Below the pieces are notes generated by a model. It did not search any database and was not told the origin of the DNA. It saw nothing but the letters and a program-made list of their open reading frames with translations. From positions 40,078,719-40,142,718 of the forward strand of contig NC_056033.1 in the NCBI RefSeq assembly GCF_004379255.2: a DNA stretch of 64,000 nucleotides. The letters run 5' to 3'. A program made the position numbers and the translations under genes. Shown piece by piece: positions 21,351 to 31,043 of the stretch. Within the stretch, counting starts at the first letter, position 1. Each line of letters begins with the position of its first letter. Source of the stretch: Salvia splendens (lineage: Eukaryota > Streptophyta > Magnoliopsida > Lamiales > Lamiaceae).

Positions 21351-23936
21351 CTTGCATCTCTCTTCTCTTGCGCACATTGCAATGCCACTCTCACTAGATT
21401 CCTCAATCCATCACCCTCCTCAATCTCGTTGGTAACAATTTCCGAGTCTTCCTCTACACCATCAAAATCAATTTCTTTAGGGCTCAATCCGGTGACCATT
21501 TCAAGCACAACAACCCCATAGCTATAGACATCCACCTTTGCAGTTATGGGCAAATTATAAACCCATTCCGGCGCCATGTACCCTCTTGTCCCACGTATTA
21601 GTGACATATCCAAATTCGCAACTCGATCACTTCTCTTGAGTTGTTTTGACAAGCCAAAATCCGCCACCTTGGGATTGTAATTCTCGTCAAGAAGTATATT
21701 GTGAGGCTTCACGTCGCAGTGCAAAACCCACTCCAAGCACTCATCGTGCAAGTATGCCAACCCTTTCGCAGTCCCTAGCGCGATTTCGAACTGTTTTGAC
21801 CGGTCAAGTTTGTTTGAGCCTAGATTTTCCGCTAAGGATCCATTCCTCATATACTCGTAAACGAGTAATCTATGCCTCCCTTGTGCGCAATAGCCCCAAC
21901 ACTGGATCAAATTAACATGGTTTAACCTTCCTATTAGGCTTACCTCAGCAAGAAACGCTTCTTCTCCGCCTCCTAAGCTAGCTTCATTCAAGCGCTTGAT
22001 TGCTGCTACTCTGTTATCTGCCAACATGCCTTTGTAGACCACACCACTCCCTCCTCTGCCGATCTCCTCACTAAAATTGCGCGACGCCTTTTTGAGGTCC
22101 TCATATGTGAACCTCGTGAACCCGGTGGCAACCTGGAAGAAACCAAGCACACACAAAAATAAGTAAAAGCGATAAATTGTAACTATATATGACACCCTTA
22201 GAGCACGATTAGAGTTGTCAACTAGGTCGGGCCAACCCAGTCCAGTCCAGCACAAGCCCAGCATAGGCCGGCTTAGACCCGATCCATCAGCAAAATGAAG
22301 TGAGTCTAGGCTAGACTCATATACTGAAATGGGCTTCAATTAGGCCATTTGTCAAACTCAGGCCAATCTAGGCCCAGGACCATCAGAAACCAAGCCTGGA
22401 CCCAGCCCATTGACAACTTTAAGCATGGTAAGCACATAAAACCTCACTGACCTGGATGAAACCTTGGTGGCGGAGCTTCTCACCAGACGCATGCGTTTTG
22501 TACAAGAAAACCAACACACATACAACCTCAACCGCGCCAAGCACGCCCACGCACCAAGCCAGGGACCTCAACCTCAACCTCAACAAACCGTATTTGCTCT
22601 CCCTCGTGTATACTCTTTCTAGTTTCACCACAGAGTTGTTGCACTGAAGTTGGAGTTGGAGAGGCCTCGTCTTGTTCGAGGACGCAGGTGGCAATCTTAA
22701 GTAAAACGGGGAATCAAATCCAGTTGATTGATATCCGTTGAATAAGAGGGTTTTGGGGAAGCAGTTGTAGAAACCGGAGCTCCATTCAAACTTATACTGA
22801 AACCCTCTACAGTCGCAGTAACTCAAGCAGATGCTCTCGCACTCTTCCAACGTCTTGTTCTGCATGAATCCAATGTCGTAACCGTAAAACTCAGTATGGC
22901 TAATACAAAGGAAGACGTCGGCACTGCCACACCGCAAGATCCGATCAAATTCCGGCACGCATCCCTCCGACCAGTCACCGCTGTTCTTAGCCCTGTGCCG
23001 CGGCAGGCAAGCGCAGCGCCGCCCCAGGCCGGTCGAGCTGTAAGTGCAGAGGCTGTTAGCACCACAGACGCCGCTGACACTGCACGACGGCACAGGGAGC
23101 TGCCACGTCACCTCCCACTTTCGCCGCCACGAGTAGACACGCAGGACGCCGTCGGCGTCCAGCGTCATCCTCCTCTGTGGCCCGGCGCCGAAGTCTGACG
23201 TCTTGAATGTGAGATTATCGGAGGAAGAGAATCGGCCGTTGTGATCGAGGACGGCGGTCTTGCTGTTGTTGTAGGTGGAGCGCCCCGACTCCCAGCTGCT
23301 CTTCCAGGGTGTGGGCCAGAAGATGGCGGTGAGGTCGGATTTGGAGAAGAGGAGGCGGAGGACGTTGTCGTTGTCGAAGTAGAGCTTGTAGGGGCCGGAG
23401 GAGTGGTTGGTGGGGCTTGCCGATGAGGTGAGCTTCGTGTTAGCGGTGAGCGGCTGCCCCGGGAGAAGGGTGTTTGTGGGAGAGTCGAAGCTTCTCCATA
23501 TGACGTGGGAGGAGTTGTTGTTTTTGTTGTTGTCTTGGGTGTGAAGGACGAGGTCGCCGCTGTCGAGGAGGCGCAGGGACACGGATGCTGCGGAGGAGGA
23601 GGTGTTGGTGGTCCAGGCGGGGAGGAGGCCGGCGTCGAGGAGGAGGAGGTTGCCGGAGTGGAGGAGGGAGAGTTTGGTGGCTTTGCCGTTGACGGGGTGG
23701 TCGCGGTTGGCCATCCAGACGACGGTGTCGGCGCGGGTGAACCAGATGGAGAGGCAGTAGGCGTTGTCACCGACGGGGTGGAAGCCGGCGGTGAAAATGC
23801 GGGATGGTGAGACCAAGACGTCGCCGGGAGAGGAGAGGGAGGAGCCTTGGTTTAAGGTTGTGTAGGTTGTGGAAGGGGAAGAAGGTGGTAACAAAGTTAC
23901 AAGTAGGATTAGTAGTTTGGTTAATTTAACTGCCAT
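21278..23936 (-). CDS. S-domain (G-type lectin) receptor-like kinase, 3' end disrupted
   Basis: A plasma-membrane receptor-like Ser/Thr kinase of the ZmPK1-like S-domain group. Exon 1 (23936-22452) encodes a signal peptide (about 1-22), a B-type mannose-binding lectin domain (VVWMANRDHPVNG), a Cys-rich EGF-like segment, a PAN/apple domain (CESICLSYCDCRGFQYK) and a membrane helix (about 462-480). A 319-nt intron follows. Exon 2 from 22132 encodes the kinase: Gly loop IGRGGSGVVYKG (519-530), Lys541 (AAIKRLNE), HCD at 633-635, DFG at 653-655, APE at 682-684. Cys in place of Arg before the catalytic Asp makes it a non-RD kinase, a class often linked to immune receptors. A hAT-like element splits the exon after EKRDA: the present frame gains 24 element-encoded residues, stops at 21278, and loses the 14 native C-terminal residues with the subdomain XI Arg. 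Predicted product 779 aa, probably unstable or inactive. Confidence 0.85.
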
Positions 23937-23988
23937 TTCAAGAGTGTTGGTGTTTGGTTAGGATGAAAGAGCTCTTACTGTAGTGGAC

Positions 23989-23998
23989 TATATATATA
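23989..23998 (-). promoter_or_regulatory. TATA box of the receptor kinase gene
   Basis: 'cctatatatatagtcc' on the minus strand lies 53-62 nt before the ATG at 23936, a normal distance for a short leader. Confidence 0.5.
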
Positions 23999-24078
23999 GG
24001 TGAAGAAGCCACGGCCGTCGAATTCACGTTGGGGCTTTTAATTTATATAATTGATCTTCTAGTTATTTGTCTATAAAG

Positions 24079-24276
24079 GTGGCGTTCGGTTGCCATGACT
24101 AATAGCATGAGACTATCCATCTAGGATTAAGTTGTGAGATTATTTTAGTTGGAGGGGGAGGCTATGACTAATTATCATGAGACTATCCATCTAGGATTAA
24201 GTTGAAGGGTTCAATCTTATGAACCAAACATGATACATATTTAATCATGAAATTTAATCTTGCCAACCGAACACCC
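24079..24276. mobile_element. MITE with 'gttcggttg' termini (about 198 bp)
   Basis: The left end 'ggtggcgttcggttgcca' mirrors the right end 'tgccaaccgaacacccc'. Inside, a block with 'catgagactatccatctagg' is present twice (about 24097-24135 and 24168-24206). A 3-bp A/T-rich flank suggests a PIF/Harbinger-type element, but the class is inference. A decayed relative is at 25601-25786. Confidence 0.6.
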
Positions 24277-24410
24277 CAAAATAGTACAGTAGTATATGAA
24301 TCATATTTTCAAGGATTAAGCCTTGTAGGGTATCAGAGAAGGTCACGTCACATTTTCATTTCCTATTCACACCATGAATGTACTCCTAAATAAGTATTAA
24401 TAGGGTTACA

Positions 24411-24623
24411 TACTCCTTCGTCCGTCTCACTAAAAATGCAACATTTATTTTTCGGCACTAGATTTTATGTAATATTGTTTTATGAGTTTATAAGGAGAAA
24501 ATAAAGTAAGAAAGATGAAAAAGTAGAGATGATATTGTTTCTATTTTTATAAACGTTTCATTTTAAATAAGTCAACTCAAAAATGAAAATATTTCAATTT
24601 TAATAGGACATAGGAAAGTAGTA
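24411..24623. mobile_element. Degenerate Stowaway-like MITE
   Basis: The left end 'tactccttcgtccgtctcac' resembles the family terminus; the right end ('aggacataggaaagtagta') is eroded. The limits are approximate. Confidence 0.45.
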
Positions 24624-24867
24624 ATTTGATACCTCAAGAGATAAATTAATAGAGTAATGATAAACAACCAAATTTTGTACAATCAAAATAAGATTATATT
24701 AGTAATTTTGATGTATTAATTACACATTAAAATAATAAATATAGTTAGTGGACAAATTAAAAAGACTTTATTAGTCTTTGGTCTCATTTTCAATTTTTTA
24801 TTTTTATATTTGAATTATCTCTCTATTGTTTTTCAAAATTGAATTAAAGTATGCATTAATTAAAGTA

Positions 24868-25185
24868 TAGCACGTAACCTATGTAACATTATTTTCTTTA
24901 AATATTTAAACACATTGTTTGTCTTCTTTTTCAGATACCATGATTCCATAAACCAAGTTGGAAAATAAACTTTGAACAATAGGATTCCATAAACCAAGTT
25001 GGAAAAAAAACTTTGAACAATAGGGCACCGTATCACGAAGGACATGTATTGGTGAAGCATATTGAGTGGGGAAGACTTGTTGACGTGGTTGAAGTCAATT
25101 TAAATTAGACAATTTTAACAAATAGAAATATAAATAACGTTACATAGCACGTAACCTACGTAACGTTATTTTCTTTAAATATTTT
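24868..25185. repeat. Nested direct repeats
   Basis: A 40-bp block starting 'tagcacgtaacct' occurs at 24868-24907 and about 25145-25184 with two mismatches. Between them a 41-bp unit (starting 'gattccataaaccaagttgg') is tandemly duplicated at 24942-24982 and 24983-25023 with one mismatch. No coding function is seen. Confidence 0.75.
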
Positions 25186-25600
25186 TAATGTACTTTACTA
25201 TTACCTCAATCCATTATTTTAAAGAAATTAAAGTGGCTATAGAAATTGAAATAAATTAGCGTCAAGTTTAAATTCTAACTCATTCATTAAGGTGACAAAA
25301 TGGGTAGCGGGTATCGAGTTCCTTCACGTGAAGAATTCGGGTATCAGGTGCACTAGCATACCTAATAATTATCCATGTTATGATGAGCTATTTAATTTCA
25401 TTTTATTCAAAGGAATTGAACGTCAAGTAATTGATTTTATGTCCCACGCAATTCTAGAATCAATAAAGAATTACTTTTAAGGTTACGTGTTTAACTAACT
25501 TAGACTCATAGTAGTAAATTGTTTAGCATGTTCAACGTTTACACTATAGATTAATTTCATGGTCCTATTTCACATTGAATATAATTAAGAAATTAAGTAT

Positions 25601-25786
25601 TATTCGGTTGTCATGACTAATTAATATGAGAATTCATCTAAGATTGAATTATGAAATTATTTTAGTTAGAGCTAGATGACTATGATTATTATCACATGAT
25701 TATTAATTTAAGATTAAGTTATGTGATTCAACCAAAAATAATACTGATTTAATCTCAAGATATAATCTTACAAAACGAAAATGATG
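25601..25786. mobile_element. Decayed relative of the 24079 MITE
   Basis: It shares 'ttcggttgtcatgactaa' at the left, 'atctaagattgaattatgaa' inside and 'aatcttacaaaacgaaaa' at the right, each a diverged form of the 24079-24276 element. Confidence 0.45.
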
Positions 25787-27220
25787 AAAAGAAAGTCGCA
25801 TCAGACCACACAATTTAAATACTATCATCCAAATTGTTAATAGAGACGATGAAGCATATTTCTATCAATTGCTTCCCCTCTAATCGATAAGGCAGAAATT
25901 CAAATCACTACGAGATAGATGAACAACTATGGGTTATAAATATTTTTTCCACCTTATCCCAGTATTTGTCAATCTCGTTCTATTTTGGGTTATATTATTC
26001 GGCCCTTTCTGTATGAAGCCGTGAGTGTTATTCTAAACATTTATTTAAGAGTTCTTAAATTGTTTGTTCAAATTTGATTTGATGTTAAATTTAGCACGTG
26101 ATTTAATTTTTTTAAACTATAATCTCTAATTATTTTTCATTGTTAATTCTAATTTAAAATGTTAGGCTTATTAAACCCAATTCCAATGAAGCCCACAATG
26201 CACACCGAGGCCCACTTCCTTTGCGATCTACCTTCACATTTGACATTTCCATACGATAAACCAAGTAGAAAATTAAATTTATCATCTTGGACGACATTCA
26301 TTATTATTTCAAGTTGGGCTAAAGAGGACCATAAACATTAACTCAGTTTATAACGCGAACAAACTTATTCAATAAATAATCGAGAAAGTTCACCATTTGT
26401 GTTATTATGTGTGTGACTTAGTCTAATGGTAAAATGGTACTAGCTAGACTTTAAATTTATATTCATTTGTTTATAAAAAAATATTTGTCATTTTTCATAT
26501 AGGGTTCGCTTGGTACCATAAAATTAAGAAAGTAGATTAGAAACCAAGCCAATTACTATTTAATACCATAAAATATTATCTTTGAAATTGATTTATATTC
26601 TCAAATAATCTGAAGTCTACATTTGAATATCATACCAACGTAAATATTTGAAATTAATAGTTACAAAATTGGGTACTTCCCAAACACTGCACACACAATA
26701 CACATTGCGCATGCAAACTGCGCACACGCAATACACATAGACATAATACATATTCATATGTAGAATATTGAAAAATAGAGAAACGTAATGTAAATAACAG
26801 AAATTTAAATAAAATATTCAATCAAAATTTAATGTCTAAATTTAGCTGATTTTTTATATACCAAACAAAGAATTTAAAATAAAATTTGAATAAATATTTA
26901 TTTCAACACTATTCCAATTTCATGGTACCAAATGCATCCATGATTTTATATTTTATTCATAGTCGACTTAATAATGTTGGGTATACATTGTCTCCTAAGC
27001 GAGGTAAAATACAAGAAACGCCATGGCTCGGGATTTAAAATTGAAATCTGTTGAGACATTATTTTCTACACAATTGTGTACATTGTCAAAGATAACCACC
27101 TAACAATAGATAACATAAAATTTCAAGTAATATTCCAAACTACAGGAATTAAATAATACAAAGCTGGCATGCAAAAAACATTCAATTGAAGTCAAGCAAA
27201 CATTTATTATTCATGTTTTT
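25787..27220. other. Intergenic region with one probable MITE
   Basis: No gene is supported. At about 26502-26940 an element-like segment has inverted termini ('ttcgcttggtaccataaaat' at the left, 'aatttcatggtaccaaatgc' at the right) and an AT-rich interior; its target duplication is unclear. The rest is AT-rich, and the last part is promoter of the 27493 gene. Confidence 0.4.
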
Positions 27221-27360
27221 GTTTGAATTTCAAGCATTGCTTTCCCTTTAGATTCCTCTTAATCTTATCTGGTGTGCCATTGAAAAAGTCCACCATTTCA
27301 GACTCTCAATTTCATCACTTCATAGATGATAGAACCAACCTCTCTCTTTTCTCTTGTTTA

Positions 27361-27368
27361 TATTTATA
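27361..27368 (+). promoter_or_regulatory. TATA-like element of the 27493 gene
   Basis: 'gtttatatttatacacac' about 125 nt upstream of the ATG, with a CT-rich stretch on each side, is the best promoter candidate. Confidence 0.4.
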
Positions 27369-27492
27369 CACACAGCTCATCCTATTTTATTCATCTCTAA
27401 CAATATACTACTACTTCACTTCATTCTCCAAGCAAAAGTATTAAGCTAACATTTCTCCTTTTCAAGAAAAAAAATCCAACTTTTCGACGAAG

Positions 27493-27987
27493 ATGAAATC
27501 GAAAGTGAGCCAGCAGAACCGGTTCTTGAGGATCATCGCGGTTCCGGTTCGGGCCCTGAGCAGGGCCAGGGATTTCTACGTGAGGAGCCTCTCGGACTAC
27601 GCGGACAAGATGAACTACGGCAGCGCCATGGCGATCCCTGTGACATCGCAAGTGACGACGCTGCCGAGGAGCTTCAGCGTCAGCTCGGGCAGGTCTGAGG
27701 TCGAGCCAGATCTGTTTCGGGCCTCGTCGACCCGGAGCATGGGTAATCGGGCCGAGGTGGAGTCGTTCATCAAGCAGCAGATGAAGATGAGGGCGGGGCC
27801 GGGCGCAGGGGCCCGGTCTGGCCCGCATGGGATGCTGCCGAGGAGCAGCAGTGTTGCGATGGGGAGGATCGATGAAGATAGGGCGTGTGTCTATTTTGGG
27901 GAAGAAGATGGTAGTGATTTTGTTAGTACCAAGTTTCCAAGAAGCAGAAGCCATGCCGTCTCTGCAAGAAGATTGCCAGCCTTTTGA
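27493..27987 (+). CDS. Uncharacterised plant protein, 164 aa, Ser/Arg-rich motifs
   Basis: An intact single exon. The N-terminus MKSKVSQQNRFLRIIAVPVR and ALSRARDFYVRSLSDYA is followed by short Ser/Arg boxes (LPRSFSVSSGRSEVEPDLF, RASSTRSMGNRAEVESFI, MLPRSSSVAMGRIDEDRAC) and a basic tail (KFPRSRSHAVSARRLPAF). This pattern matches a plant-specific family of small proteins with no known function. It has no signal peptide or membrane helix. The codons are GC-rich compared with the AT-rich surroundings, as is common in short intronless plant genes. A role in stress or signalling would be a guess. Confidence 0.75.
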   Translation: MKSKVSQQNRFLRIIAVPVRALSRARDFYVRSLSDYADKMNYGSAMAIPVTSQVTTLPRSFSVSSGRSEVEPDLFRASSTRSMGNRAEVESFIKQQMKMRAGPGAGARSGPHGMLPRSSSVAMGRIDEDRACVYFGEEDGSDFVSTKFPRSRSHAVSARRLPAF

Positions 27988-28594
27988 ATTTTTTCTATTT
28001 TCTATTGGTTTGGAAAATATTGTTGCATAATTGGTGTAACAAAAAAGATGTGTTGGTATATAGATTGGAGAAAGGAAATGCTTTAAATTTAAAACAACAT
28101 ACAGAATGGGGATAATCGAATTTTCAGAATCATAAGAATTTATAATTGGGTGTTGAACTTCAAAACAGGATATATGGTGCTCCTCAAATACATTAGTACA
28201 TAGTATTACTTGTGCATACATACACACTATATTGAAGCATATGGCTTATTGTTACACAAAATAGACACACTGCAGATTTGACTTCCTCCAAAAAAATTGA
28301 TGAGATGTTCAATAAGATACTGACACAAAATTATGAAGTTATAGTACCTGGATGTTTAACTAAGATGACAAAACTCAACCCCAGAATATAGATTCAATCA
28401 ATTTCAAACAAAAGTAGGCTTGAACAAGAATCCTAACTTGCTCTCTCATTACAATTAATTCGACACAATCACCCGTTTTTCCTGTGGCTAATGCAGGGAG
28501 GACTCACTGATGGTTAGGCTTCAGCATCCAGTTCCATTACTGCTTCTTCAGCAATGTCTCTGTTTTCACATAGACAAGTGAAATCCAGTTATAG
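27988..28594. other. 3' region of the 27493 gene and 3' region of the COA5-like gene
   Basis: This holds the presumed 3' untranslated regions of two convergent genes. No other gene or bounded repeat is visible. Confidence 0.5.
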
Positions 28595-30262
28595 CTAATA
28601 ACCCTTGTTTCCACGAATTCGAGCTCTCATATCAACCTGAAGGAAAGGGTCAAAACTTTACTAACTTCCACATTTATAGTATTCTTTAAAAAAATGTGCA
28701 TACTTTACGAGGAGTAGGAATTTGATCCCAAAACTTGCAAGTAATCTTTCTTTCATGTGGTGCTCATTCATTCAGCAGTGAAGTGAAGTCAAGATAGCAT
28801 GTGCATATGGAAATGAGATAAGCCAAATAATCAAATACACCTTAAGCACATAGAATGACAAAGCCAAGGATTTGTATAGTTCTTCTCAGTCTATTCAAAA
28901 GCCAACTTAAAGTATGAATTCCATAAAAGAATGACATAGTGATCCTGGGAGCTATTTTAGTTTACCCGTTCCCTCTTCCCTGCTACATTCCTCTACGCAG
29001 AACAAGGCTTTTAAGACTCCCTTCACTTTCTCCCAAGTGTGGGGTTGCATAGTCCCTACTCATGCTTAATGTATTAATCTGTCAATATAGACCTCAAGTT
29101 TACTGGTGCACAGAATTTTAAAAGTGCGACTGAACAATTTACCCCAAATCATCATATATGTGATCTATTAGTTCCATATTTATGACGAAACTTTTAGAGT
29201 ATATAAATTGACTTTAGTTTTGCAAAACCAGTGTAAATGTTGCACTACAGCACTAGACAGTGAAGCAACCAAAATAGAACTTAATCCTTTCCTGTATACA
29301 ATTCTTTTAAGAGCACCTAATCATTTTTTGTGGATCTTCATATTTAATCTACACAGAAAACAACCTGCCATTAGTGTTCACGAGCATAGTTACATCTTGA
29401 TGTATCATGGAAAAAGACAACCTAGAGCAAGGCAGCATTGTTATCGCATGGGCCAATCTACTCAAACATATATATTCAGGTGCAGGGCAACTAACTACCC
29501 ATAATGTATTTCTTGATGCCGAGAACATGGATTAGAAGAAACTAGACACACTAAATCGAGAGATAATCCTCCATAGATTTTTCATAGACCAGTAACACAA
29601 AATGCCATCAACAAGTCCTTTAACATGCTTCACAAACAGCAGCCAATGGCCATAACTCAAAGATAGAACACTTACAGTATTTTTTAACATCAGAAAAAAG
29701 AAATAAGGAAATGAGAATAGGTAGGAGGATCTATTTCTCCGAATTCATATGAAAATGAAGATCATACTACTACAAGAGTACAAGTTAATTAACCATAAAC
29801 ACCCACCACTCACTAACTCCACAAAATTCACCAGACAGATAACACAGTTAATCAACAAGAACCAATTATCAACTAAACTTAAACAAAACAGCCTCAGTTC
29901 ACAACAAACAGATTCAAATTCCCCCAAATCCTGTCATTTTAAATGAACAGAAGAACCACATCTGCAAGCCAACTAACTTAGATAATTGATGAGAGAGAAT
30001 ACATGCCTGTCCTCTCTTGCAGTTGAAATACGTTTCTCTCAGCCCCACACACTCGCTCGAAATATTAGGGCTTTGCTCTTTAGCACACTCTCTGTACGGC
30101 CGGTTCTCCACCTAAAAAAGATTAATTCAACCTTTTTACATCCCAATCTTATTTTATGATCTCCAATGCTAACGAATGGTGGTGGAAGTATACCTTAATG
30201 CAATCCGATTCGCTGAGACATTTGACGAGCTCCGTAGCCAGACCTTTGCAGGACTTCGCCAT
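28595..30262 (-). CDS. COA5: Cytochrome c oxidase assembly factor 5 / PET191-like protein
   Basis: A predicted 71-aa twin CX9C protein of the mitochondrial intermembrane space, required in yeast and animals (PET191/COA5) for cytochrome c oxidase assembly. Three exons: 30262-30194 (MAKSCKGLATELVKCLSESD), 30111-30007 (ECAKEQSPNISSECVGLRET, then YFNCKRGQ) and 28636-28595 (VDMRARIRGNKGY). CX9C pairs are Cys5/Cys15 and Cys44/Cys54, with extra Cys21 and Cys32. Such proteins are usually imported by the MIA40 disulfide relay, which fits the absence of a presequence. Intron 2 (about 1.37 kb) starts with GC instead of GT ('ggacag|gcatgt'), a GC-AG intron. It is divergent from the mS35 gene at 31044, with which it may share regulatory DNA. 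Confidence 0.85.
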
Positions 30263-30582
30263 TTCTGCAGAGTTAATTAGACAAAATAGCGTATTTTAAA
30301 AAAAATATATGAAATTCGAGTCTATATCTATATCTCTTACATAAATAAAAGCTGAATTGTGAGAAGCAATTGCAATTTTACCACTTTCCACCAAATTGAT
30401 AAAAGCAGCAGCAGCGGCCAGCGGCGATCGATGAGGATGGTTAGTGGGAAGGAATTGAGAAGAAATTTGAAGAATCAGAGTTCTTCGCCGGAATTGGAAG
30501 AAGAAGATTGTGAAGATGGGTTAGTCTGGTTTGTTAATTTTATTTTATTATATAGTTAATTTAATTTGAAAAGGCAATATTT

Positions 30583-30968
30583 GTGGGATAAATACATGAC
30601 TCTTACGAAATATATCACATTTGTTTCATATTAGTATAAAAAGTTTGAAGTTGACATAAATCATATAAAAAAAAGTTTCATTCGTGTTTTGTTAACTTTT
30701 TACTTATATGACGTACAAACCATAAAATAAAGATAAAATATTTTGTACCAATACAAAACAATCATAAAACTTTTTGTACCAACATGAAAAAATGATGAAA
30801 CATTTTGTACTTTGCATAGACAAAGAGTTAACGCTGTTTAAATACATATAACGGAATGTACTAAACTGAAACACGAATAAAACTTTTTGTATGGTTTATA
30901 TCAACTTAAACTTTTTATACTAATATGAAACAAATGTGACACATTTTGTATGAGTTATGTATTTATCT
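30583..30968. mobile_element. MITE with long inverted repeats (386 bp) between divergent genes
   Basis: The two arms are about 95 bp each: 'gataaatacatgactc' and 'catttgtttcatattagtat' on the left are mirrored by 'atactaatatgaaacaaatg' and 'gagttatgtatttatc' on the right. The flanking 8-mer 'caatattt' is exact at 30575-30582 and 30969-30976. Long arms with an 8-9 bp duplication suggest a Mutator-type or hAT-type MITE. Its right end is only about 75 bp from the mS35 start codon, so it must form part of that gene's leader or core promoter. Confidence 0.8.
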
Positions 30969-31043
30969 CAATATTTATTTATAATTTTCTTTCTATTTCT
31001 CTAACTCCCCTTCAACCAAAAACCCTAGAGAGAAACCTTCACC

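Noticed and set aside
23165..23770. Long Pro/Ser/Thr-rich open frame (201 aa) on the minus strand
   Set aside because: It is another frame of the lectin-domain exon of the receptor kinase; the composition follows from GC-rich codons of the real gene.
27421..28227. 268-aa minus-strand open frame
   Set aside because: It overlaps the 27493 gene in antisense, has no family features, and its Arg/Pro-rich part is the complement of the real gene's codons.
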